DNA of 29,123 nucleotides from Vicinamibacteria bacterium (lineage in GTDB: Bacteria > Acidobacteriota > Vicinamibacteria > Vicinamibacterales > 2-12-FULL-66-21), in assembly GCA_025937075.1 (NCBI GenBank), contig JAICSD010000005.1:1-29123 (forward strand), in the 5' to 3' direction. Shown here one piece after another: positions 1 to 10,393 of this stretch; position 1 is the first letter of the stretch, and every line of letters begins with the position of its first letter. The notes beneath the pieces were generated by a model. The model saw only the letters and a list, made by a program, of their open reading frames with translations, was not told the origin of the DNA and searched no databases. The position numbers were made by a program, and so were the translations under genes.

Positions 1-203
1 CGACGGCTGGCGACGTGCAGGACGAGAGAGTACGCGACAGCGATGGCACCGCTTGCGATGAGAGATGCGCCGGCGACGAAACCAGCGCCGGGCCAGGCAA
101 AGAAGTACTCGACGCCGGCCGCATTCTGCAGGGGCACGAGCGTTCCGAACGCGGCGGCGGAAAAGCAGACGCACGCCGCGGCGGTTGCGATGAGCCACGC
201 CAT
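1..203 (-). CDS. Membrane protein of unknown function, 5' part only
   Basis: This frame starts at an ATG on the minus strand and stays open to the window edge, giving 67 codons, so only the N-terminus is visible. It begins MAWLIATAAACVCFSAAAFG, a hydrophobic segment that could be a signal anchor. After a short stretch (VPLQNAAGVEYFFAWPG) comes a second hydrophobic segment at about residues 40-63 rich in Ala, Val, Ile and Leu. Two membrane spans near the N-terminus suggest a small integral inner-membrane protein. I do not recognise the family. It is transcribed away from the glycan operon that starts at 314. A TACAAT -10-like box lies 12 bases before the start codon. Confidence 0.6.
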   Translation of the reverse strand, partial: MAWLIATAAACVCFSAAAFGTLVPLQNAAGVEYFFAWPGAGFVAGASLIASGAIAVAYSLVLHVASR

Positions 204-215
204 CGTGCGGCATGG

Positions 216-221
216 ATTGTA
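216..221 (-). promoter_or_regulatory. Possible -10 box for the minus-strand membrane protein gene
   Basis: The minus strand reads TACAAT, five of six matches to TATAAT, 12 bases upstream of the start codon at 203. There is no convincing -35. If real, the mRNA leader would be only a few bases long. Confidence 0.3.
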
Positions 222-313
222 CCGCACGCCTTACAGTCGATCCGGGCACAAGGGCCGTTGCATGCGTCGTATCATAGGGTTCGCCCGCGCGTCCCGCTGG
301 CGCCTCAACTGCT

Positions 314-1060
314 ATGGCCGACATTCAGCGCGCGCAGGATCAGTTGTTCACGTCGCGCGGTTCCCCGCGGCAGAAGTACTCCGCCCTCGTGGTTGGACGT
401 CCGGGATGGAGCGCGCTGCTGAAGTACGAGTTTGTGCAGCAAGCGTCGCAGAACGTGGCTGGCGCGCTGGGGCTCGCGCTGCGAAAGGTGATGTTTCCGT
501 GGCTGCTCGGCGCATGCGGCCGGAATGTCATCTTCGGCCAGAACGTCGTCCTGCGGCATCCGCACAAGATTCGCATCGGCGACAACGTCGTCATCGACGA
601 CAACTGCCTGCTCGACGCGAAGGGGACGGCGAATCAGGGGATCACGATCGGCAGCGGTGTCTTCGTTGGCAGAAACTCGATCCTGTCGTGCAAGGACGGC
701 GACATCGTGCTCGGCGACGGATCGAACATCGGGTTCAACTGCGAGCTGTTCTCCGCGAGCCGGGTGACCATTGGCCAGGACACGCTGATTGCCGCCTATT
801 GCTACATCATCGGAGGCGATCACGAGTTCACGGATCCCTCCCGTCCGGTGCTGGAGCAGCGGCGCCGTAGCAAGGGGATCGTCGTGGGGGCCGGCGCGTG
901 GCTCGGCGCGGGCGCAAAGATCCTCGACGGGGTCAGTATCGGTGACCGCGCGATCGTCGGCGCCGGTTCCGTCGTAAGGCAGGCAGTTCCCGACGGCGCC
1001 GTCGCGGTTGGCGTGCCGGCGCGTGTCGTCGGCGATCGCCAGCCGGAGGTCCGCACGTGA
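314..1060 (+). CDS. Hexapeptide-repeat acyltransferase (WbbJ/maltose O-acetyltransferase type)
   Basis: Predicted O-acyltransferase (probably acetyl) of the left-handed beta-helix class, acting in the cytoplasm on a sugar or glycan intermediate. The 248 residues have a helical N-terminal part (1-65). From about residue 68 there are repeated hexapeptide-type turns (NVIFGQNVVL, IRIGDNVVI, ITIGSGVFVG, IVLGDGSNIG, VTIGQDTLIA, IVVGAGAWLG, VSIGDRAIVGAGSVV), ending in the typical GVPARVVG at 233-240. His170 in GGDHEF sits where the catalytic His of this family usually lies, before the loop that precedes the last coils. It is the first gene of a four-gene unit: its stop overlaps the next start as GTGA. 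The glycosyltransferases that follow point to modification of a surface polysaccharide. The acyl donor and acceptor cannot be told from sequence. Confidence 0.85.
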   Translation: MADIQRAQDQLFTSRGSPRQKYSALVVGRPGWSALLKYEFVQQASQNVAGALGLALRKVMFPWLLGACGRNVIFGQNVVLRHPHKIRIGDNVVIDDNCLLDAKGTANQGITIGSGVFVGRNSILSCKDGDIVLGDGSNIGFNCELFSASRVTIGQDTLIAAYCYIIGGDHEFTDPSRPVLEQRRRSKGIVVGAGAWLGAGAKILDGVSIGDRAIVGAGSVVRQAVPDGAVAVGVPARVVGDRQPEVRT

Positions 1061-2259
1061 GCAGCCGCCGGCTGAACGTGCTGCAGGTCTGCGATCATCT
1101 CGGCTGGGAAGGGTCGCGCATGCACGGCGTCAAGCGGCTGTTCGCGTGGATGATCCCTCGGTTCGACGCGGACCGCTACAACGTATCGCTCGTCAGTCTC
1201 CGGCGAAAGGATCTCTCGGAGGAGACGCTCGATGCGCTCGGCATCGATATCACGTACCTGCACAAGTCGAAGTTCGATCCGGCCACGCTGACGGCGCTCC
1301 GAAAGGTCGTCCATCGCAAGGAGATCGACATCCTCCACCTGCACGGATACGGAGCGACGACGTTCGGGCGCCTCGTCGGTTTGATGGACGGCATTCCGAC
1401 CATCCTGCACGAGCACGCGAATCTGACCGACACGCCGTGGTTTCAGAAGATTGCCGATCGGCTCCTGGTGCCGGCGACGGACATTGCGATTGCGGTGTCG
1501 CAGAGCACCGCCGAGTTCGTGATCGACGCGCGTCAGATGCCTCCTGAGCGCGTGAAGGTCGTGTACCTTGGCGTGCCGCTGGAAGAGTTCAGCCGTGAGC
1601 GATCCGCCGGCGAGGTTGCCGCCGCGAGGGAAGCACTGGGCGTTCAACCCGACGAGTTCGTCATCGGTAGCGTCTCGCGCCTGCACGATTCGAAAGGCAA
1701 CTCGTACCTGGTCGATGCCGCGCGCCGCGTGCTCGATCGACGGCCGCGGACGCGGTTCTTCCTGTTTGGTGAAGGTCCGCTTCGCCCGGCGCTGGAAGAT
1801 CAGGCGCGCGCGCTCGGTCTTGGCGGACGATTCGCGTTCGCCGGGTTCGCGCGCGATGTGCCGCGCGTGGTGTCCGCGTTCGATCTCTACGTGTTTCCGT
1901 CGCTCTGGGAAGGGACGCCGCTCACGGTCTTCGAAGCGCTCGCGATGGGGAAGCCGATCGTGGCGACGGACGCGGACGGCCTCGTCGACGTGCTGACGCA
2001 CGGCCGCGATGCGGTGATCGTGCCGAAGCGCGACGCCGATGCGCTCGCGAACGGCATGGTCGCGCTGATGGACGATCCCGTAGAGCGCAGCCGACTCGCG
2101 TCAGCCGCGCGACTCACCGGGCAGCAGTACGATATCGCCGCCTTCGTGCGCAAGATGGAGCGCCTCTACGATTTGCTGCATGACGTGTCGCGCGCGACGA
2201 AGCGGCGCGGCGTGCTGCAGGCAGACCTCTCGTTCCTGACCGGCGGGGCGCCGGCGTGA
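1057..2259 (+). CDS. GT-B glycosyltransferase, family 4
   Basis: Predicted retaining glycosyltransferase transferring a sugar from a nucleotide donor to a glycan or lipid-linked acceptor at the inner face of the membrane. The 400 residues form two Rossmann halves: an acceptor domain (about 5-185, with LQVCDHLGWEGS near the start) and a donor domain (about 200-370). The donor domain has VSRLHDSKGNSYLVDA, FFLFGEGPLRPAL and the family EX7E signature (Glu285 in LWEGTPLTVFEAL, Glu293). The GTG start overlaps the previous stop by four bases and the end overlaps the next start the same way, so the genes are probably translationally coupled. The last 25 residues extend past the fold and look disordered. 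Specificity is unknown. Confidence 0.88.
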   Translation: MSSRRLNVLQVCDHLGWEGSRMHGVKRLFAWMIPRFDADRYNVSLVSLRRKDLSEETLDALGIDITYLHKSKFDPATLTALRKVVHRKEIDILHLHGYGATTFGRLVGLMDGIPTILHEHANLTDTPWFQKIADRLLVPATDIAIAVSQSTAEFVIDARQMPPERVKVVYLGVPLEEFSRERSAGEVAAAREALGVQPDEFVIGSVSRLHDSKGNSYLVDAARRVLDRRPRTRFFLFGEGPLRPALEDQARALGLGGRFAFAGFARDVPRVVSAFDLYVFPSLWEGTPLTVFEALAMGKPIVATDADGLVDVLTHGRDAVIVPKRDADALANGMVALMDDPVERSRLASAARLTGQQYDIAAFVRKMERLYDLLHDVSRATKRRGVLQADLSFLTGGAPA

Positions 2260-4163
2260 CGCAGCCCGTGACGGCGCGGGACGTGGCCGCGCCCGCCATG
2301 TCCGTGCGGCCCGGACTTCTCCTGGCGTTCGTGCTGCTCTGCATCTACGGAGGCCTCGGCCTCACCGTTGACTTTCCGCGCGCGGCGCTCGGGATCCAGA
2401 GCGACGAGGCAACCTACTACATGATGGGCCACAGCCTCGCGGAGGACGGAGACCTCACATACCGCCGCGAGGACCTGATGCGCGTCTGGAAGGAGTTCTC
2501 CGGCGGACCTACCGGGCTGTTCCTCAAGCGCGGGCAGAAGGTACGAGACGCTCACCTCACGGCGCGCCCCCCCTTTTTCAAGCTGGACGGAGACCCCGAC
2601 CCGGTCCGGTCGAGGCTTTTCTACGGCAAATCGTTCGTGTATCCGCTCTTTGCCGCGCCCTTCGTCGCGATGTTCGGCACGAACGGCTTCCTCGTGCTGC
2701 ACGCGATTCTGCTCGCGCTGACGGCGCTCTGTGGCTATCTCTTCCTGCACGCGCGCGCGCCGGCAATGCCGTCAGCACTGCTGGCGGGAGCCTTTCTCCT
2801 GGTTTCGATCGTGCCGGTGTATTTCGTCTGGATCACGCCGGAGCTGTTCAATTTTTCCATTGGGCTCCTCGCGTATTTCTGCTGGCTGTACAAAGAGGTC
2901 GCCGATCCGGAGCGGTCGCCGCGCGGCACGCGGTGGCTCTTCACGCCGCGCAGCGACATCGCGGCCGCGGCGCTCCTCGGAATCGCGACCTTCTCGAAGC
3001 CCACCGCGATGGTGTTCGCGGTTCCGGTATTCCTGTGGTGGGGATGGCGCCGGCAGTGGGCGCGGCTGGTGGGAGTCGGGATCGTGTTCGTCCTCGTCAC
3101 CGGCGGACTCTTCGCGGCAAACCTCGCGATCACCGGCGATTGGAACTACCAGGGCGGCGATCGACGCACGTTCTACTGGGAGTTTCCGTTTCAGACGGAG
3201 ACGTCGGCATTCGATCGGATCGGAACGGCGATGGCGCGCGACGAGGGGCTCGGCGACATCATTTTCGATCCGCGCGTGTTCTGGAGAAACCTGCGGCACA
3301 ACCTCGCGTACTACTTCGTCGGCCGCTATGCCGGACTCGTCGCGTACTTCTTTCCCGCCGTGTTCGCGCTCGTGGCGTTCCTTGCGGCGCCACGCCGTCG
3401 TCCTTTCTGGCAGTGGCTGGTATTCGGGACCGCGATTGCGCAGATGCTCCTGTTCGTCATCTCGCTCCCGTACACGTGGCTCGGCGGGGGAGGGTCTGTC
3501 GGCAACCGCTACTTCATGAGCGCCTACGGCATCTTCCTGTTCTTGCTGCCGCCCGTCAGCAGCCTGGCGCTGGCGGGGGTGCCGTGGATTGCCGGAGCGC
3601 TGTTCACCGCGCCGATGGTCCTCAATCCGTTTGCGGCATCCTTTCGCCCCGGCGACAACGCGAAGCATGGACCGCTGCGGCTGCTTCCGCCGGAGCTGAC
3701 GCTCGTCAACGACTTGCCGGTGAACACCGACACGGCGAGGGTGCGGATCTGGTTCGGCGACGATCCGGAGCTGCACGATCCCGGATTTCAAATCTATTTC
3801 CTCGACGACAACGCGTATGGCCGCGAGGCGGATCGCACGTTCTGGGTAAAGGGAGAGTCGCGTGCGGAGTTCTTGATCAAGACGGACCGGCCGATGAAGC
3901 GCGCGGTGATGACGCTCATGTCAGGCCCGTTTCCGGCCGACGTGACGGCGTCGATCGACGGCCGTTCGCAGTCGGTTCATCTCGGAGCGGACGCATCACA
4001 GCAGGTGACGTTCGCGCTGCCGCCGGGGTTCTGGTATCAGGCACGCGCGTTCGTGTGGGTCGTCTCGATCTCGAGCAGCACGGGGTTCACGCCGATCTTC
4101 CATGGTGCGAACGACACACGGTTTCTCGGCGTGCGCGTCAAGCCGATGCTCGTCCTTCAATGA
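2256..4163 (+). CDS. Polytopic GT-C (ArnT/PMT/GT39-like) membrane glycosyltransferase
   Basis: A 635-residue integral membrane protein with about ten hydrophobic spans between residues 20 and 460 and a soluble beta-rich C-terminal domain (about 470-635). After the first span comes QSDEATYYMMGHSLAEDGDL (48-67). Asp50/Glu51 there match the acidic catalytic pair that GT-C enzymes carry in their first periplasmic loop. GNRYFMSAYG (416-425) is the later arginine motif typical of the group. Enzymes of this fold use polyprenyl-phosphate sugars as donors and act on the periplasmic face, so this protein may add a residue after export of the product of the neighbouring GT4 enzymes. GTG start in a GTGA overlap; ATGA overlap at its end. 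Donor and acceptor are not predictable. Confidence 0.8.
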   Translation: MTQPVTARDVAAPAMSVRPGLLLAFVLLCIYGGLGLTVDFPRAALGIQSDEATYYMMGHSLAEDGDLTYRREDLMRVWKEFSGGPTGLFLKRGQKVRDAHLTARPPFFKLDGDPDPVRSRLFYGKSFVYPLFAAPFVAMFGTNGFLVLHAILLALTALCGYLFLHARAPAMPSALLAGAFLLVSIVPVYFVWITPELFNFSIGLLAYFCWLYKEVADPERSPRGTRWLFTPRSDIAAAALLGIATFSKPTAMVFAVPVFLWWGWRRQWARLVGVGIVFVLVTGGLFAANLAITGDWNYQGGDRRTFYWEFPFQTETSAFDRIGTAMARDEGLGDIIFDPRVFWRNLRHNLAYYFVGRYAGLVAYFFPAVFALVAFLAAPRRRPFWQWLVFGTAIAQMLLFVISLPYTWLGGGGSVGNRYFMSAYGIFLFLLPPVSSLALAGVPWIAGALFTAPMVLNPFAASFRPGDNAKHGPLRLLPPELTLVNDLPVNTDTARVRIWFGDDPELHDPGFQIYFLDDNAYGREADRTFWVKGESRAEFLIKTDRPMKRAVMTLMSGPFPADVTASIDGRSQSVHLGADASQQVTFALPPGFWYQARAFVWVVSISSSTGFTPIFHGANDTRFLGVRVKPMLVLQ

Positions 4164-5197
4164 GGATCGCCATCGTCACCTCCAGCCCACCTATGGCGGA
4201 AGGTGGCCACATGGTGATCGCGCGCGAGCTGCGTCGCGCCATTCTCGAATTCGGTCACGACGCGCACATTGTCGTCACGCCGCAGAACCGGTTTGGACGC
4301 CAGGCCTCAGCCTACCTCGCGACGTGGCTGACGGACGTCGAGACGGCCGAAGGGCGTCCCATCGATCAAGTCATCAGCCTTCGGTATCCGAGCTATGCCG
4401 TCCGCCATCCGCGACACGTGTGCTGGCTGAATCACACGATGCGCGAGTACTACGACCTGTGGGACCGCTTCAGCAGCGGGCTGAGCCCGCGCGGCCGGCT
4501 CAAGGAAGGCGTGCGGCGCACGTTCATTCATGCTGCCGATCGGTACCTGCTCTCGCGAAATGTAAAGCGGCTTTTCGTCCAGTCGCGGACGATTCAGCAG
4601 CGGCTCTCGATCTGGCGGTCACTCGAGTCTTCCGTGCTCTATCCCCCGGCGCCGCAGCGGCCGTACCGCTGTGATGCGTACGGCGCCGAATTCCTGCTCG
4701 TGTCGCGGCTGACGCCGTTGAAGCGCGTCGATCTGTTCATCCGCGCCCTGGCGGCTCCGGATGGCGCGGGCCTGCGCGCGGTGATTGCGGGCGATGGCGA
4801 GGAGCGGGGCTCGCTCGAGCGGCTCGCAAGGGAGCTGAACGTTGCGGAGCGCGTGCGGTTCACGGGCCGGACGACGGACGCGGAGTTGTTGAATCTGCTG
4901 GCCACGTGCCGCGCGGTCGTTTTTCCGCCGTATCAGGAGGACTACGGGTTCGTCACGGTCGAAGCGTTCGCGTCGCGGAAGGCTGTCGTGACGTGTTCGG
5001 ATGCCGGCGGCCCGGCCGAGCTCGTGGATGATGGCGAGAACGGGTTCATCTGCCAGCCTTCCGCCGATGCGCTTGCTCGGAAGCTGCGCCGGCTTGCGGA
5101 CGACCAGCCGCTCGCGCAGCAGATGGGCGCGCGAGGGTTCGCAACGGCGGCAGCCCTGACGTGGCCTGAGACGGTGAAGCAGCTCGTTTTAGAATAA
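4160..5197 (+). CDS. GT-B glycosyltransferase, family 4 (last gene of the glycan operon)
   Basis: 345 residues. The N-terminus is MRIAIVTSSPPMAEGGHMVIA, the usual opening of GT4 enzymes with the glycine-rich loop that faces the acceptor. The donor half (about 175-345) contains LLVSRLTPLKRVDLFIRAL, VIAGDGEERGSLERLA and the EX7E motif (Glu260 in YQEDYGFVTVEAF, Glu268), then DAGGPAELVDDGENGF, a typical nucleotide-sugar binding loop. The ATG lies in an ATGA overlap with the preceding GT-C gene. The cluster seems to stop here: seven bases downstream begins a dispersed hairpin repeat, followed by the unrelated ttcA. No flippase or polymerase gene is visible nearby, so the export route must be encoded elsewhere. 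Confidence 0.87.
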   Translation: MRIAIVTSSPPMAEGGHMVIARELRRAILEFGHDAHIVVTPQNRFGRQASAYLATWLTDVETAEGRPIDQVISLRYPSYAVRHPRHVCWLNHTMREYYDLWDRFSSGLSPRGRLKEGVRRTFIHAADRYLLSRNVKRLFVQSRTIQQRLSIWRSLESSVLYPPAPQRPYRCDAYGAEFLLVSRLTPLKRVDLFIRALAAPDGAGLRAVIAGDGEERGSLERLARELNVAERVRFTGRTTDAELLNLLATCRAVVFPPYQEDYGFVTVEAFASRKAVVTCSDAGGPAELVDDGENGFICQPSADALARKLRRLADDQPLAQQMGARGFATAAALTWPETVKQLVLE

Positions 5198-5203
5198 GCA
5201 GGT

Positions 5204-5262
5204 GGCGGCCCTGAAAGGGCCGCCCAACGTACGTGGCGCCGGCCTTTTAGGCCCGCGATCAT
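5204..5262. repeat. Dispersed double-hairpin repeat, copy 1
   Basis: A perfect 8-bp stem (GGCGGCCC / GGGCCGCC) closes a TGAAA loop at 5204-5224. It is followed by the self-complementary ACGTACGT (5227-5234) and by a second, opposite-facing hairpin with a TTTTA loop (GCCGGCC TTTTA GGCCCGC). It fills the gap between the last glycosyltransferase and ttcA. The same layout recurs at 6991-7048 and, with a different centre, at 16105-16190. There is no U-run, so it is not a classical terminator by sequence. Confidence 0.85.
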
Positions 5263-5270
5263 CAACCGAT

Positions 5271-6104
5271 ATGCCATACGCCAGCGAGCTCGAGAGCCGC
5301 ATCGCCAAGAAGGTCACGAAAGCGATCACCGATTACCGCCTGATCGAAGACGGCGATCGCGTCATGGTGGGCCTCTCGGGCGGCAAGGACAGTTGGGCGC
5401 TGATCCAGATCCTCGACGTCCTCCAGCGGCGCGCGCCAATCGATTTCTCGATCGTTGCCGTCAACATCGATTCCGGATACGACGGGTACGAGCACGGGAA
5501 GATCACCGACACCTGCGCCGCGCGCGGCTGGGAATGCCACGTCGTGCACACGCGAATCGGTGAGACGATCGACGACATCCTGGACGAGAGTGCGACCCCT
5601 TGCTCTTTGTGCGCGCGTCTGCGTCGAGGCGCGCTCTATCGTCTCGCGAGGGCGGTGGGCGCCACGAAGATCGCGCTGGGGCACCACGCGGACGATTTCA
5701 TCGAGACGCTGCTGCTGAACCTGTTCTTTGCCGGAACGCTGAAGTCCATGCCTGCACGGCTCGTGTCCGACAACGGCGAGCATGTCGTGATCCGGCCGCT
5801 CGTGAACGTGCTCGAGTCGGAGGCGCGCGCGTACGCCCGGGCATCCGGCCTTCCGATCATCGGCTGCTGTTGTCCGGCATGCGGCGATCTGAGCCTCCAG
5901 CGTCAGCGGGTCAAGCGGTTGATCGCCGAGCTCGAAGTCGAGCATCCGGAGATCAAGAGCTCGATGCTCCGCGCGGTCGGGAATGTCGCCCCGCGCCACT
6001 TGCTGGATCGCCGCCTCAATCCGCTTCCGGAGCTCTATCAGGCGGCTGCCGCGCGCGACCTGACGGGCGCCGGACGAATTCTGCCCCTTACCCAAGTACG
6101 TTGA
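5271..6104 (+). CDS. ttcA: tRNA 2-thiocytidine synthetase TtcA
   Basis: TtcA-type ATP-dependent enzyme that thiolates cytidine 32 of certain tRNAs, using an iron-sulfur cluster. The 277 residues show the N-type PP-loop SGGKDS (36-41), the CxxC pair Cys111/Cys114 in PCSLCARLRRG, the signature GHHADDFIETLLLN (137-150) with AGTLKSMPA after it, and a further cysteine cluster at 199-204 (CCCPAC) that would supply the third cluster ligand. The ATG at 5271 gives the normal family N-terminus. An upstream extension of the frame would only translate the hairpin repeat. No strong ribosome-binding site is seen before the start. Closely related PP-loop thiolases exist, but the spacing of the motifs fits TtcA best. 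Confidence 0.88.
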   Translation: MPYASELESRIAKKVTKAITDYRLIEDGDRVMVGLSGGKDSWALIQILDVLQRRAPIDFSIVAVNIDSGYDGYEHGKITDTCAARGWECHVVHTRIGETIDDILDESATPCSLCARLRRGALYRLARAVGATKIALGHHADDFIETLLLNLFFAGTLKSMPARLVSDNGEHVVIRPLVNVLESEARAYARASGLPIIGCCCPACGDLSLQRQRVKRLIAELEVEHPEIKSSMLRAVGNVAPRHLLDRRLNPLPELYQAAAARDLTGAGRILPLTQVR

Positions 6105-6128
6105 ATGCGGACCGAGGATGTCCGCTGA

Positions 6129-6989
6129 ATGCGAGGTTCATCGCTGATGTACCGAACGTTGTGTGCCGTTCTGCTGACCTGCTTCGTCTCCACGCCGCTC
6201 TTCGCCCAGCAACGTCCCCTCGTCACGGAAGATCCCGAAACCATCGGCTCCGGCCTCGTGCTGATCGAAGGAGGGCTGGATTACGGCGACGACATCTTCT
6301 ATCCGGTCTCGGGCCTCCGCGGAGATCTGCTCAGAGTACCGACGCTGGGCGTGAGCTTCGGATTGAGCTCGATCGCCGAGCTGCAGCTCGACGGCGGCTT
6401 GTACAATCGCCTCACCGTCAAGTCGCGCCAACCGGCGCCTCTTTCAGGAATGCTGACCTTCACCGGCGATACGACCCACGACGTCGAGGACATCGTCGTG
6501 GCCACGAAGGTGCGGGTGGTGGCCGAAACCCCGCAGCATCCTGCATTCGGGCTGCGCTTTGCGACCAAGCTTCCCAATGCGGGCAACGAGAGCGGCCTTG
6601 GCCTCGACACGACCGATTTCTACTTCCAGGGACTCGTTGGGAAGACGGTACAGTCGATTCGCATCGTGGGGAACGTCGGCCTCGGGATCCTGGGCGATCC
6701 GACCCGCGGCGATCGGCAGAACGACGTGCTGTCGTACGGCGTCTCGCTCGCGCGCGCGGTGAAGCAGGGCGTGGAAATCGTCGGCGAGTTGAACGGCCGC
6801 GCGAACACGCGAAGCGGCGAGCCGCCGCCGGGAACGGAGAGTCGCGGCACGATGCGCTTCGGCGGCCGCATCACGCGACACACCGTCAGGGTCGACGGCG
6901 CTTTTCTTCTCGGCCTGACCTCGCGCGATCCGGGGTTTGGTTTCACCGTCGGGGCAACCTGGGTGTTCAGGGGGTTTACGGTTCCATAA
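6129..6989 (+). CDS. Secreted outer-membrane beta-barrel (Phenol_MetA_deg / transporter-like)
   Basis: A 286-residue protein with a signal peptide ending near TPLFAQQ (cleavage around residues 26-27), then RPLVTEDPETIGSG and a run of alternating hydrophobic and polar strands with glycines. It ends in an aromatic strand (GFGFTVGATWVFRGF), as expected for an outer-membrane barrel. This layout resembles the family called 'putative MetA-pathway of phenol degradation', whose members are mostly barrels of unknown substrate; nothing here supports a role in phenol breakdown. A second ATG at 6147 (MYRTLCAVLL) would give a more compact signal peptide and may be the true start. The stop codon lies one base before repeat copy 2. 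Confidence 0.7.
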   Translation: MRGSSLMYRTLCAVLLTCFVSTPLFAQQRPLVTEDPETIGSGLVLIEGGLDYGDDIFYPVSGLRGDLLRVPTLGVSFGLSSIAELQLDGGLYNRLTVKSRQPAPLSGMLTFTGDTTHDVEDIVVATKVRVVAETPQHPAFGLRFATKLPNAGNESGLGLDTTDFYFQGLVGKTVQSIRIVGNVGLGILGDPTRGDRQNDVLSYGVSLARAVKQGVEIVGELNGRANTRSGEPPPGTESRGTMRFGGRITRHTVRVDGAFLLGLTSRDPGFGFTVGATWVFRGFTVP

Positions 6990-6990
6990 T

Positions 6991-7048
6991 GGCGGCCATG
7001 AAAGGGCCGCACCACGTACGTGGCTGCCGGCCTTTCAGGCCCGCGATG
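6991..7048. repeat. Dispersed double-hairpin repeat, copy 2
   Basis: Same organisation as the copy at 5204: first hairpin GCGGCC/GGCCGC around ATGAAAG, then ACGTACGT (7014-7021), then an opposite hairpin with a TTTCA loop. The two copies are nearly identical in the centre (ACGTACGTGG) and in the tail (GGCCCGCGAT). It lies between the barrel gene and the start region of the BNR/VPS10 gene, whose ribosome-binding site follows within ten bases. Confidence 0.85.
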
Positions 7049-7062
7049 ACGAAGGAGGAGTG

Positions 7063-10365
<3,303 letters not shown>

Positions 10366-10367
10366 AC

Positions 10368-10387
10368 GCGGTCCTTTCAGGGCCGCC
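10368..10387. repeat. Dispersed hairpin repeat, copy 3 (single hairpin)
   Basis: GCGGTCC TTTCA GGGCCGC: a 7-bp stem with one G-T pair and the family loop in the TTTCA orientation. It is the only content of the 28-base gap between the convergent BNR/VPS10 and glpD genes, where it could end transcription from both sides. It lacks a U-run. Confidence 0.75.
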
Positions 10388-10393
10388 ACCGTC

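Noticed and set aside
820..2001. Long minus-strand open frame opposite the first GT4 gene (and similar ones opposite 2772-3791, 6976-8700, 20932-22278 and 26215-27873)
   Set aside because: Their translations are Arg/His/Asp-rich, low-complexity and without motifs. They mirror strong genes on the other strand, as expected in GC-rich coding DNA.
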